A DNA stretch of 64,000 nt from an uncultured Agathobaculum sp. Its GTDB lineage: Bacteria; Bacillota; Clostridia; Oscillospirales; Butyricicoccaceae. Both the position numbers and the translations under genes were made by a program. The notes beneath the pieces are model-generated. The model had not been told where the DNA came from. It did no database searches and was given only the letters and a program-made list of their open reading frames with translations. Numbering within the stretch: the stretch's first letter is position 1; each line of letters starts with the position of its first letter. Below are positions 45,471 to 54,618 of this stretch, one piece after another. Where the stretch lies: assembly GCF_944384765.1 (NCBI RefSeq), contig NZ_CALWUM010000003.1, positions 1-64,000 on the forward strand. The letters are read 5' to 3'.

Positions 45471-46841
45471 TTAATTGGAATGGGCTTCTTCCTGACGGGT
45501 CACCTTTTTGACCCACTTCCAGCTGCGCAGCCGGATAACGACCGGAATCGCTTTGTACAGCTGATCCCACTTGAGCAGGAAGAAAACAACGATCGGCGGG
45601 CATTTCCACCAGAACGCCGCCATAGCGGAAAACGGGACGATAATCAGCCACATGCTGATCAGATTCATTTTTGCGCTGAACTTGGTGTCGCCGCCGCCGC
45701 GGATAATACCATTATCGCATGCCATCTGATACGAAGTGCCGACTGTTGTAATCGCCAGCACCAGCATGAACTGCATGGACAGGTTGTAAGCCGTTTCGGT
45801 CAGAGAGCCGCCGAAAATCATCAGGATCGGTGTGCGCAACAGGAAAATCAGCAGGCCCGAGCACAGGCCAATTGTGATAAACACAACCTGCAGCGTCGTG
45901 ACCAGCGGATGCAGGCGCTTTTCGTCGCCTTCGCCGATCGTGCGGCCGACCACAATACCAGAGGCCGACGCCGCGCCATAGCACACAACCGAAAGCACCT
46001 GATAAACCTGGACTGCAATGGCGTTTGCCGCCGTAACATCGCCGCCGAGGTGACCGAGGATACCGGTCTGCACCATCTGTGCCACGCCCCAAAGCGCTTG
46101 GTTAATCAGCACCGGGAAGGAAACACGCGTATAGTCACGGATGTAGCTGGTGTCGATATGAAGCAGCTTCCTGAGCGTCAGATTGAGCTTGTGCTCCTTA
46201 AACTTCAGATAGTAAATGACGATCAGCAGTTCCACGCAGCGTGCGATCAGCGTTGCAATCGCAGCGCCGCGCACACCGAGTTCCGGGAAGCCGAAGTTGC
46301 CATAGATCAGGCAATAATTCAGGCATACATTGATGACCAGCGTCGAGCCAGAGACGATATAGCCGATTTTGACAATGCCGATCGAGCGAAGCGATGCAAC
46401 CAGAATGTTGGTTATGGTGAAGATCACATAAGTAAAGCAGATGATTTGGAAATACTTTGCGCCCTCTGCAATGACATCCGGATCATTAGAAAGCAACGAA
46501 AGCAGTTGTGTCGGGAAAAGAAGCACGATTGCAAACATCAGAATGGCCAGTGCGCCGCCAAAGCGGAGCGCTACGCCGATGATGTGCGGGATCGGCTCCA
46601 GCTTGCCCTTGCCCCAATACTGCGAACCGAGTACAACCGCACCCTCACCTGCGCCAACGACCAGCATTTGCAGCAGGTACTGCACCTGGTTACACAGGCT
46701 GACACCGCCCATTGCGTCCTGGCTGTATCGACCAAGCATAACGGTGTCCATCATGTTGACACCATAGGTCAGCAGGTTCTGCAACGCCAGTGAAAACGCA
46801 AGAACCATAAAGGACTTATAAAACGTCTTTTCCTTAATCAT
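45471..46841 (-). CDS. MATE family efflux transporter
   Basis: A 456-residue membrane protein with about twelve helices in two halves. The opening FYKSFMVLAFSLALQNLLTY and MMDTVMLGRYSQDAMGGVSL is typical, as is the second-half start FPVLINQALWGVAQMVQTGI. MATE proteins export cationic drugs or metabolites using Na+ or H+. The start at 46841 follows GAAGG; the longer frame to 46940 lacks a ribosome binding site. The divergent AraC gene starts 154 bases away and may control it. Confidence 0.93.
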   Translation of the reverse strand: MIKEKTFYKSFMVLAFSLALQNLLTYGVNMMDTVMLGRYSQDAMGGVSLCNQVQYLLQMLVVGAGEGAVVLGSQYWGKGKLEPIPHIIGVALRFGGALAILMFAIVLLFPTQLLSLLSNDPDVIAEGAKYFQIICFTYVIFTITNILVASLRSIGIVKIGYIVSGSTLVINVCLNYCLIYGNFGFPELGVRGAAIATLIARCVELLIVIYYLKFKEHKLNLTLRKLLHIDTSYIRDYTRVSFPVLINQALWGVAQMVQTGILGHLGGDVTAANAIAVQVYQVLSVVCYGAASASGIVVGRTIGEGDEKRLHPLVTTLQVVFITIGLCSGLLIFLLRTPILMIFGGSLTETAYNLSMQFMLVLAITTVGTSYQMACDNGIIRGGGDTKFSAKMNLISMWLIIVPFSAMAAFWWKCPPIVVFFLLKWDQLYKAIPVVIRLRSWKWVKKVTRQEEAHSN

Positions 46842-46995
46842 GTTGTGAAACCTTCTTTGCCGGGTATAGCAGCAGCGCATAGACCCGCTTTCTTTTACCA
46901 TAGCAAGCATACAGGATTTTTTGCGATTGAGCAATAACAAAACACTGCATTTTATTTATATTTTGTGCTATCATATAGAAAAGGATGTGAGCGGT

Positions 46996-47862
46996 ATGAA
47001 AGTTCTCAATGAGGCGGGCGTACTGGCGCGTTCCGAGCGCTTTTTCTCCACGCCCTCGGCCACGGCACGCGGGCTGTTCTTCTATGTCACCCGCGTTGGA
47101 CACTACTATTACGATGAAAAATACAATTTTCTGGACAGCTGCGATGTAGCGCATCAGGAAAGCCATAAAAACTTTTATCTGGCTTATATCCGTTCGGGCA
47201 CCATGTATTTTGAGACCACACAGGTCTTTACTGCGGAACGTGGTCAGGTCGCACTGATCGACTGCCACAAGCCGCACCGTTTTTTCACCGCCGGCCCTGC
47301 CGAGTCCATGTGGATTCATTTTGATGGCGCCAATGCCGCCGCATTTTTCAACCAGATTATCGCTTTCCGCAGCGGCCGGCAGACCTTTGATCCGCCGGCG
47401 GGCGGACACATCGAACAGGAAATGGCGCAAATTATTTCCGGCCTGCGCAGCGCCAGCATGAGCGAAGTGGATTGCTCGCAGCGAATCTACCACATCCTGT
47501 GCAGTTTGCTGTTTCCCACAGCGCAAAGCGGTCAAACAACGGAAAACGACGCAATCGCCAGAGCAATTCGCTTTATTGGTGCGCATTTGTTTGAGCAGCT
47601 TTCGGTCAAGCGGGTTGCGGATGCGGTTAATCTCAGTCCGTCCCACTTTTCGCGCCTGTTTCGCAGCACGACCGGCTTTTCCCCGCATGAATATATCATG
47701 CTGCACCGGATCGATGAAGCCAAAGCGCTGCTTCAGTCAACCGGTTTATCGGTCAAAGAGATCGCATTTCGTGTCGGCTACCGCAGCGAAGTAAACTTTA
47801 TTACCGCATTCACTGAAAAAACCGGCAGTTCTCCGACACAGTTCCGTAAAAATACCCTGTAA
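46996..47862 (+). CDS. AraC family transcriptional regulator
   Basis: A 288-residue regulator. An N-terminal cupin-like sensing domain (FYLAYIRSGTMYFETTQVFT, then GQVALIDCHKPHRF) is followed by two helix-turn-helix motifs: LSVKRVADAVNLSPSHFSRL and LSVKEIAFRVGYRSEVNFIT. The start at 46996 follows AAAGGATG. It is divergent from the MATE transporter and may activate it; a sugar-type ligand is typical of cupin-AraC proteins but cannot be assigned. Confidence 0.93.
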   Translation: MKVLNEAGVLARSERFFSTPSATARGLFFYVTRVGHYYYDEKYNFLDSCDVAHQESHKNFYLAYIRSGTMYFETTQVFTAERGQVALIDCHKPHRFFTAGPAESMWIHFDGANAAAFFNQIIAFRSGRQTFDPPAGGHIEQEMAQIISGLRSASMSEVDCSQRIYHILCSLLFPTAQSGQTTENDAIARAIRFIGAHLFEQLSVKRVADAVNLSPSHFSRLFRSTTGFSPHEYIMLHRIDEAKALLQSTGLSVKEIAFRVGYRSEVNFITAFTEKTGSSPTQFRKNTL

Positions 47863-48074
47863 AGCCGTGTATTCCCCAGACTCACCTGCACTTCTTTCGG
47901 TAGGATTGAACCAATGTGGACGAATATCGGTTCAGCAGCACGATACTGCCATGAAAAAATATTTTCGCATTTTTAAGGAATCATCGGAAAATTATGCTAA
48001 AATAAGATCATCCGAACGGTATCCAACGAAACTGCAGTAGTGCGATATAAAATCGACATACATGGGGTGATATC

Positions 48075-48893
48075 ATGCAGATTATTCTTGTTGACAAGGA
48101 GCAGTATGACTGGTTTGCGCCGTTTTGCGGCGGGTTGCCCAAAAGCGAAGCCATTGTTGTTTATGGCGCCGTGGAAGAATCCGACGGTACTGCGGTTGGT
48201 GCGCTGGCTGCCACAGTAGACGGCACAAACCTGGAGATTGAATATATTTGTGTGGCGGATGCATGGCGGCGCAAAGGTGTGGCGCGCAAGCTGCTGCGCG
48301 CGCTGCTTCTTGACGCCCGACAGGCCGGTATGTTCTCCCGGGTGCGCGCGCATTTATTTGAAGATGATGCTGCCGGCGCTGCCCTGCTGCGTGCTGCAGG
48401 GTTTATCATCACGCAAACAGATGATAAACTCTGTCATTTTCCGATTTCTGCGATTCCCGACCATTTGCTGGGGAACAGTAAAATCGGTCTGGGCGAATCT
48501 GTCCGTCTGTCCGAAGTCCCGGCGGAGACGCTGCGCCAGTTTGGCGTGCATCCGGCAGAACAGGATGCGCTGCCGGTGCCGGTGCCGCTGCGTGCACAGG
48601 ATTATCACGAGAGGCTTTCCTTCGCTGTGCTGCGCCAGGGGGAGATCGTCGGACTGCTGCTTGCTGCCCAGGAAGCAAACAAAATCAGCCTTTGCTATTT
48701 GTATGCATCACCCAGCGCACCGCGTGCCGCCGCAATACTGCTGCTGCGTGCAGCGCAGGAGGCCAAAGCACTCTATCCGCCGGAAACCGAGGTGCGGATT
48801 GCCGCGGTCTCTCCGGCGGCCGGTATGCTGATCGATAAACTTCTGCCCGATACCTTACGTGAGACAGGCATTGTGGCGGAATACCGGCTGTAA
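48075..48893 (+). CDS. GNAT family acetyltransferase with a second degenerate half
   Basis: A 272-residue protein. The first half is a GNAT domain with the acetyl-CoA loop VADAWRRKGVARKLLRALLL at about residues 60-80 and the strand IEYICV before it. The second half (about 135-272) has a similar strand-helix order (LSFAVLRQGEIVGLLLAAQE, then APRAAAILLLRAAQEA) but no R/Q-x-x-G-x-G/A loop, suggesting a tandem, partly degenerate GNAT. An extended -10 TAAAAT at about 47995 in the 212-base gap upstream may be its promoter. The substrate is unknown. Confidence 0.85.
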   Translation: MQIILVDKEQYDWFAPFCGGLPKSEAIVVYGAVEESDGTAVGALAATVDGTNLEIEYICVADAWRRKGVARKLLRALLLDARQAGMFSRVRAHLFEDDAAGAALLRAAGFIITQTDDKLCHFPISAIPDHLLGNSKIGLGESVRLSEVPAETLRQFGVHPAEQDALPVPVPLRAQDYHERLSFAVLRQGEIVGLLLAAQEANKISLCYLYASPSAPRAAAILLLRAAQEAKALYPPETEVRIAAVSPAAGMLIDKLLPDTLRETGIVAEYRL

Positions 48894-48953
48894 ATCAGGG
48901 CGTCCCTGTTCTTGACACAGCGGGCGGAAAATAATTGCGAAAGAGGTGCAGTT

Positions 48954-51683
48954 ATGCTAACCAATACTTTAGATGGAGAAAATGGTCTGATGGAGCAGCA
49001 GCAGGAACAGCAGCACAGAGCGTTGAACGAAACACAAAACGAACAGATGCAGGAGGAACAGCGCACCCAGCAGATGCCGACGCAGATCCAGCAGGCGGCT
49101 CAACAGCAAATGCAGCAGGCCGCACCGCAGCAGGAACAGCAAGCCGTGGAGCGGATGCGTATACTTCGCAGGATGGAAGTACACCAGGCGCCGCGTATTC
49201 AGCGCACTGCGCCGGTCACGCCTGATCCATATGCGGGCATGACCGCACGCGAACGCAGAAAGGCGATCCAGCAGGAAAAAAAGGTGCGCAAGCAATACCA
49301 AAAGCAGGCAAAAAAAGCGCAGAAACAAGCTGCGCGAGTATTCGACAAGCCGCTTGAAGCAGTATCCCCGGAACTGCTCGGTCTACTTTCACAAAGCCAG
49401 GAATTCTTTTCCGAACAAGAGCAGCAGCAGCCGTTTGATGTGATGGAAGCAAGCCGGATGCAGCTTGATATTTCCTGCCTGGAGGATCAGGATTTCGCCA
49501 ATACTGGTAAAACAGTCGACATAAAAAAGGCATTACAGCAGAACGATACGCTGAAAAAACTGTGGAACATGCGGATACAGCATCGCGACCAGTGGAACAG
49601 GCTTGACCGCGAAACACAGGCAAGATGTTCTGTGCTGCTGGACCAATATCATTTGTACCGTAATTACATGAACGCCAGCTTCACCAGATACAATTTGAAC
49701 TATGTAGAATATGAAGATGAAGATAAAGTAGCCGTCAATTACCTTTCCAAGTCCTCCAAGCAGAGAGAAGAAGCAGTTGTTAAGCAGCAGAAATTTCGCG
49801 ATATTCTGGAAGCGCGCAAATTGACGGAAGAGGCTGATTTAGCGTATTACCGGGAGCGCGAGGTACCCCAGATTACCGAGGCGGAACGCGATGCATACAT
49901 CCAGCAGGAACAGGAGGATTACCGCACGATATTTGGCGATGATCAGCCGCTGCTGCACCAAATGACAAAAGACCAGCGCAAAAATTTCATGCAAGGACTG
50001 CAAAAACTTCGTCCCGAATTCAAGGAATCCGTGACACGAACATCCAATCTGTTTATGGCGCTTACCAAACAGCCGGATGAGAACTGGTGGCCTAATCTAA
50101 AGCTCAAAAGTCTGGGTCAGCGCGATATTATGATTGCACGCGGCGCCCAAAACGCCGAAGCATTTTCTGACAATGATTTTCTGATAACTGAACTGGATCA
50201 GGCGGTGCAAATGCTGGATGATATAGATGCACTGTGCAAGATGGACAAAGGCGGAGAAGTGCCCGGCGTCACTTACGAACAGGCCGTCGAGCGCGCATAT
50301 CAGCATTTTGAAACATGTTTCGACCGGTTCAAAAACTCATTTGAACAGGTTCGCACAAAATACAAAACGGCATTTACACCGGAAGGCATTGCAGTACAGC
50401 TTCATGAATACGCGCGGTTTTATGGCTACTGGCAATCCCTTGCGGAGATTTATAAACAATCCCCTGCGTTAACTGCACGTATCCCGGAGGAGCAGCTTTT
50501 GTATATTCGCAGTATTGCCTCTATGGCGCAGTCTTTCCCTACTAATCAAATGACGGAAGGATTTGATCAGAATAATGTGTATCGCGATCAGGGAAATCTG
50601 TCAATTAACGATCCGGTGGTTCAGGATATGGCACGGGCAAATATCTGTTCTGAGATCTCTACCGAACTTTGGAATTGCCATTCGGACAGCCTGACGTTCC
50701 GGCGCGCAGTCGAGTACAGCGATGCGACTAGGATCCGACCGGAAGTTGCCTACCATGTTCTGCGGCACATGGGATATCGGGAAGAAGACGAAACCTTTGC
50801 TGAGCGGTTCCGCATGGGACAGGATGACACCGACCTGAGCGGTATGGATCTATTGCAGGTCATGGATTACCGGAATAATGTCTACCAACAGAACAATCAA
50901 CAGAATCAAAGCAGGGTTGCCGGACTTATTCGATCCAAACTGCAAGAACAGAAAGATACCCAAGGCGCAGACATCTATGAAAACCAAGATTTCTATTCGC
51001 TCCACCACAGAATACAAGGGCTTTCCCTCTCCCGCATGACCGGTAATGTCCATGTTTTGATGCCTGGAAAGTCAGACGCTGAGATCGTGGAATTCTACAT
51101 GAAACAGATCAGTCTGCAAAAATATGTTGCGATGAAGCAACGTGTTGACAGCGGCGAGGCAACCGAAGCGGAACGCGCCGAGGTCACCGCAAAGCAGGCG
51201 GAGATGGAGCGGCTTGACAACGAGATGCTGGATGAGTGGAAGCACATTTTGGAAAATACATACCAAGCCATTCAGCAGAAATTCGGCCGTTTGATCACGC
51301 AGCTGCATATTGTGGATTTCTTTCAGCTGTGCGGACCGGAAATGGAGCGATACATTAGGACAATTCAGGATCTGTTCCAAATCCAGAAGCTGCTGAATAA
51401 TGAAGGTCGTTTAACGAAGGAAGAAACCGAGAAATTTAATGCAATGGCAGATCAGGCGGTGGCATGGAGCGCTATCTGGAGTATGCATGCTCAGATTTCT
51501 GCCAATCAGCGTCGAGAAAATCCGATCTCAACAGCCGATCTGCTGGAGGGCTGCTTGGGCTCCCTGACAAAAACCGATGCGAATACCGAAGGAGGCCCCT
51601 CTATGAACGAGGAGGAGATGCAAACTTATATCCGCACGGTACGCGAGCGGTATCCCGATATGCTGTACGGAAGATTTCGTTGA
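48954..51683 (+). CDS. Large Gln-rich helical protein of unknown function
   Basis: A 909-residue protein I do not recognise. Residues 1-70 are extremely Gln-rich (repeated EQQ and QQ units); 85-130 are basic with KQYQKQAKKAQKQAARV; the rest is helical and charged with several coiled-coil-like segments, and no signal peptide or membrane helix is seen. Regions such as LGQRDIMIARGAQNAEAFSD and GIAVQLHEYARFYGYWQSLA look well ordered. The start ATG 48954 follows AAGAGGTG. It lies 60 bases after the GNAT gene. It ends PDMLYGRFR. Possible roles include a structural scaffold or secreted effector; nothing in the sequence decides. Confidence 0.75.
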   Translation: MLTNTLDGENGLMEQQQEQQHRALNETQNEQMQEEQRTQQMPTQIQQAAQQQMQQAAPQQEQQAVERMRILRRMEVHQAPRIQRTAPVTPDPYAGMTARERRKAIQQEKKVRKQYQKQAKKAQKQAARVFDKPLEAVSPELLGLLSQSQEFFSEQEQQQPFDVMEASRMQLDISCLEDQDFANTGKTVDIKKALQQNDTLKKLWNMRIQHRDQWNRLDRETQARCSVLLDQYHLYRNYMNASFTRYNLNYVEYEDEDKVAVNYLSKSSKQREEAVVKQQKFRDILEARKLTEEADLAYYREREVPQITEAERDAYIQQEQEDYRTIFGDDQPLLHQMTKDQRKNFMQGLQKLRPEFKESVTRTSNLFMALTKQPDENWWPNLKLKSLGQRDIMIARGAQNAEAFSDNDFLITELDQAVQMLDDIDALCKMDKGGEVPGVTYEQAVERAYQHFETCFDRFKNSFEQVRTKYKTAFTPEGIAVQLHEYARFYGYWQSLAEIYKQSPALTARIPEEQLLYIRSIASMAQSFPTNQMTEGFDQNNVYRDQGNLSINDPVVQDMARANICSEISTELWNCHSDSLTFRRAVEYSDATRIRPEVAYHVLRHMGYREEDETFAERFRMGQDDTDLSGMDLLQVMDYRNNVYQQNNQQNQSRVAGLIRSKLQEQKDTQGADIYENQDFYSLHHRIQGLSLSRMTGNVHVLMPGKSDAEIVEFYMKQISLQKYVAMKQRVDSGEATEAERAEVTAKQAEMERLDNEMLDEWKHILENTYQAIQQKFGRLITQLHIVDFFQLCGPEMERYIRTIQDLFQIQKLLNNEGRLTKEETEKFNAMADQAVAWSAIWSMHAQISANQRRENPISTADLLEGCLGSLTKTDANTEGGPSMNEEEMQTYIRTVRERYPDMLYGRFR

Positions 51684-51779
51684 ATAGATGCCGTGACAGG
51701 ACGGGCAGCGCTATGCTCCCTGCCCTGTCGCCGGTTTTGCGCACTGCTGCTGCCGGAATTGTATTTTCTTTTTTTGCTA

Positions 51780-51808
51780 TTGACTTTTTTCCTTCATTGT
51801 GGTAAATT
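51780..51808 (+). promoter_or_regulatory. Promoter of the Trp T-box transcript
   Basis: TTGACT (51780-51785), a 17-base spacer and TAAATT (51803-51808), a few bases before the T-box leader. Confidence 0.6.
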
Positions 51809-51817
51809 GATATCAAA

Positions 51818-52087
51818 CCGATGAGAAAGAGCAAGTAACTTCAGTGCAACTGCTCACAGAGAGCCGCGGGAGGTGGAAGCGCGGCAGCAGAAACTGAGGC
51901 GAATGGGCTTTCGAGGGCGCGCTGAAACAGCAGTAGGCAAGCCGGAGTGCGAACTCCGTTATCAAAGAGGGCATATGGTTGTATGCATGAGTGGACGCGA
52001 AGGATCGCGTCAAGCCGGGTGGCACCGCAGGAGTATGACGCTCTTGTCCCAGCAATGGATTTTGTGTTGGGATAAGGGCTTTTTTAT
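51818..52087 (+). promoter_or_regulatory. T-box leader, specifier TGG (Trp)
   Basis: The T-box core CCGGGTGGCACCGCAG is at 52015-52030. Stem I has CAGAGAG and GGTGGAAGCG, and the specifier by position is TGG at 51904-51906 in the context GAA-TGG-GCTTTCGAG, aligned with GCC-ACTTCCGAG in the alaS leader of this window. The terminator pairs CTTGTCCCA with TGGGATAAG and is followed by GGGCTTTTTT. Uncharged tRNA-Trp should turn the two downstream genes on. Confidence 0.88.
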
Positions 52088-52114
52088 TGCCCCGTCCCGG
52101 AAAGGGGTATTCAA

Positions 52115-53212
52115 ATGAAGCTGGAAAACTACGAGGTCCATCTGCCAAGCTACTCCATCGGCGATCAGATCTATGACAAGATCGGTCCGGTATGTGAGTC
52201 CTATGGCAAAACCGTGCTGGTGATCGGTGGACGCAAGGCGCTGGCCGCGGCCTATGATAAAATCGCGTCTTATGTGGAAAAGACCAATCTGCAGATCATC
52301 GGCACCGAAATCTACGGTGAAAACTGTACCTATCAGACAGTAGAACGCCTGCGGGCGCTGCCTCTCTATCACAAGGCGGACATGGTGTTTGCTGTGGGCG
52401 GCGGCAAGGCGCTGGATACCGTGAAGTGCCTGTGCATCACGGACGATAAGCCGGTTTTCACCTTCCCCACCATTGCGTCCAACTGCGCCGCCACCACGTC
52501 GGTATCCATTATGTACAACGAGGACGGCACCTTTTTACGGCCGAACTTTTTTGTCCGTCCTGCCATGCACGCCTTTATCGATACGGAGATCATCGCAAAA
52601 GCCCCCTGCCAGTATATGTGGGCCGGCATCGGCGATACCTACGCCAAATACTACGAGGCGACGATTTCCTCCCGCGATGAGCGTCTGGAGCATTTCACCG
52701 CTTTGGGCGTCGAGGTCAGCCGCATGTGCCGCGATCCCCTGCTGATTTACAGCGCCAAGGCGCTGGCGGATCACAAGCAGGGCCTGTGCACTTATGAGGT
52801 GGAACAGGTGGTGCTGGCCATTGTCGTCACCACGGGTATTGCCTCGATCTTCCTCACCAAGGACTTTACGCCGGACTATAACAGCGGTCTTGCCCATGCT
52901 ATCTTCTATGCGCTCACCCGGTATCCGGTGATTGAGGAACATCATCTGCACGGAGAAGTCGTGGGGTTCGGCGTCCTTATCGCACTGCTGGTGGATGGCC
53001 AAAAAGAGGAGTTCGAAAAAGTCTATCAGCTGAACCGGTCTGTCGGGCTTCCCACGCAGCTTTCCGATATCGAGATCACCCCGGCACAGTGGGAGGCTTG
53101 CCTGGATGTGATCCCCACGATGTCTGACGTGGCTCACTATCCCTATCAGGTGACAAAAGCTATGCTGGAAGACGCCATGAGCGTCTTTGAGAAAAAGGCG
53201 GTGTATGCATGA
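52115..53212 (+). CDS. Iron-type alcohol dehydrogenase family protein (GldA-like)
   Basis: A 365-residue group III dehydrogenase. The NAD-binding GGGKALDT at about residues 94-101, the metal-ligand region VRPAMHAFIDTEIIAKAP, GIGDTYAKYYEA, and the two His ligands in NSGLAHAIFYAL and HHLHGEVVGFG match glycerol dehydrogenase-like enzymes. The start is 52115, behind AAAGGGG. It sits under a Trp T-box and overlaps the transporter gene by 4 bases, so its substrate is probably linked to tryptophan or an indole compound, which is inference; the family fold alone does not define substrate. Confidence 0.9.
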   Translation: MKLENYEVHLPSYSIGDQIYDKIGPVCESYGKTVLVIGGRKALAAAYDKIASYVEKTNLQIIGTEIYGENCTYQTVERLRALPLYHKADMVFAVGGGKALDTVKCLCITDDKPVFTFPTIASNCAATTSVSIMYNEDGTFLRPNFFVRPAMHAFIDTEIIAKAPCQYMWAGIGDTYAKYYEATISSRDERLEHFTALGVEVSRMCRDPLLIYSAKALADHKQGLCTYEVEQVVLAIVVTTGIASIFLTKDFTPDYNSGLAHAIFYALTRYPVIEEHHLHGEVVGFGVLIALLVDGQKEEFEKVYQLNRSVGLPTQLSDIEITPAQWEACLDVIPTMSDVAHYPYQVTKAMLEDAMSVFEKKAVYA

Positions 53213-54408
53213 TGAAAAAGTCAAAAACGGGCGCGATCGCCCTGGGCGTGGCCTTTGTATGGTTCACCACGCACTTTGGCGGCGGCTTTGCCTCGGGCGC
53301 CCAGATTTACAGCTACTTTTTGCGCTACGGGGCCTGGTGTATCCTGATGCCTCTGCTGGCCATGGCGTATAACGGCGTGTTCTTTGCGTACAGCCTGCGG
53401 TTTGCCCGCAAGCATCAGACCTATGATTACCGCTCCTACAACGACGCTTTTTACGGCAGATTTGCCCCCATTTTCTCCAATCTGTTCGAGCTGCTGTACC
53501 TTTGCGTGATGTGCGTCGCCCCGGCGGTGGCTTTCGCCACGGGCGGCGCCACGCTCAGCCAGCTGACAGGTCTTCCCTATCTGCTTTGCACCCTGCTCAT
53601 CGGTGTGTTCATTTTCGTGGTGGCGATTTTCGGCACGGACCTGGTGCGGCGCGTGGCTTCTATCCTATCCATCTGCATCATTGTCGGGCTGCTGATTGTC
53701 TATGTTCCCAATATTGCAGTGAACTTCTCGGAGATCGGTAATGCCATCCAGCAGATGGGGACGGAACATCTGGGTATTGGTCCGGCGCTGTACTCGGCGT
53801 TCATCTACGGCACCTTCCAGCTTTCCAATATCGCCGTGTTCGTGCAGCATGCCAAGTCCTTCGATCAGCCTGGAGAGGCGGTAAAGAGCATGGCAGTAGG
53901 CGTGGTGGTCAACACGCTGATGATGGTCATGGTGGTGCTGGGCCTGATGACCATTTATACCAATCCGGACGCTGTGTCCCAGAGCGTACCCACCCTGTTC
54001 ATGGTGGAAAACGGCGTAGGCGCTTCCTTCATGACGCCCCTGATCTCTCTGCTGATTATCCTTGGTGCGGTCTCTACCGCAGTCAATATGGTGGCTGCAA
54101 TGGTGCAGCGCGTGTGCGGCGAACGGCCCGCCCTGCCTGCTGGAGAGAAAGAGCCCCGTTTCCGCTTCAGCAAAAAAGAGGTCATCACCGCGCTCATCTG
54201 CTGCATCGTAGATTTTGGCATTGCTCAATTCGGGCTTCTCAACCTCATCCAGAAAGCGTACAGCGGCATTGCTTACCTGGCTATCCCGGTCATCCTCATT
54301 CCCTATATCATCCACATGATCGTCACCCGCTTTGACACCAAATCGGGTACGGAGGACAGAAAAGCCTCCGCCAGGGGTGCTAAACCAATGCCTGCAAAAA
54401 TCAAATGA
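53209..54408 (+). CDS. YkvI family membrane transporter
   Basis: A 399-residue membrane protein of the amino acid-polyamine-cation fold type. About eleven helices are predicted; the start KTGAIALGVAFVWFTTHFGG then GFASGAQIYSYF is the YkvI/YkvI-like unwound helix 1, with a Gly/Ala/Ser motif where APC substrates bind. The C-terminal tail is basic and soluble. Its ATG overlaps the dehydrogenase stop (ATGA), so translation is coupled. Under a Trp T-box it is a candidate tryptophan or indole-compound transporter. A strong terminator follows. Confidence 0.88.
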   Translation: MMKKSKTGAIALGVAFVWFTTHFGGGFASGAQIYSYFLRYGAWCILMPLLAMAYNGVFFAYSLRFARKHQTYDYRSYNDAFYGRFAPIFSNLFELLYLCVMCVAPAVAFATGGATLSQLTGLPYLLCTLLIGVFIFVVAIFGTDLVRRVASILSICIIVGLLIVYVPNIAVNFSEIGNAIQQMGTEHLGIGPALYSAFIYGTFQLSNIAVFVQHAKSFDQPGEAVKSMAVGVVVNTLMMVMVVLGLMTIYTNPDAVSQSVPTLFMVENGVGASFMTPLISLLIILGAVSTAVNMVAAMVQRVCGERPALPAGEKEPRFRFSKKEVITALICCIVDFGIAQFGLLNLIQKAYSGIAYLAIPVILIPYIIHMIVTRFDTKSGTEDRKASARGAKPMPAKIK

Positions 54409-54463
54409 GCTTTCGTTTGTTTTTATCAGTCTGCTGCTGTCAAGCGATTTTAAGATAAACGGG

Positions 54464-54516
54464 CAAACGCCGCGATTTGGCCTCCATGTAGGGGGAGCCA
54501 AATAGCGGCGTTTTGA
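54464..54516 (+). terminator. Terminator after the YkvI-type gene
   Basis: AACGCCGCGATTTGGC and GCCAAATAGCGGCGTTTT form a long imperfect stem with a loop of about 15 bases and a T run. Confidence 0.85.
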
Positions 54517-54618
54517 TCATTTGCTTGCGTCAAGATAATCTAGTGACTATGGATTTAATGCCCTCCGTAGAACACCGCTGCTCTCCTGCATAAGAGCGGA
54601 GATCAGAATGCGCCCGGA

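Noticed and set aside
48954..49160. Repetitive CAG/CAA-rich sequence that could suggest a repeat array
   Set aside because: It is a coding Gln-rich stretch without constant repeat length or spacers; not a CRISPR array.
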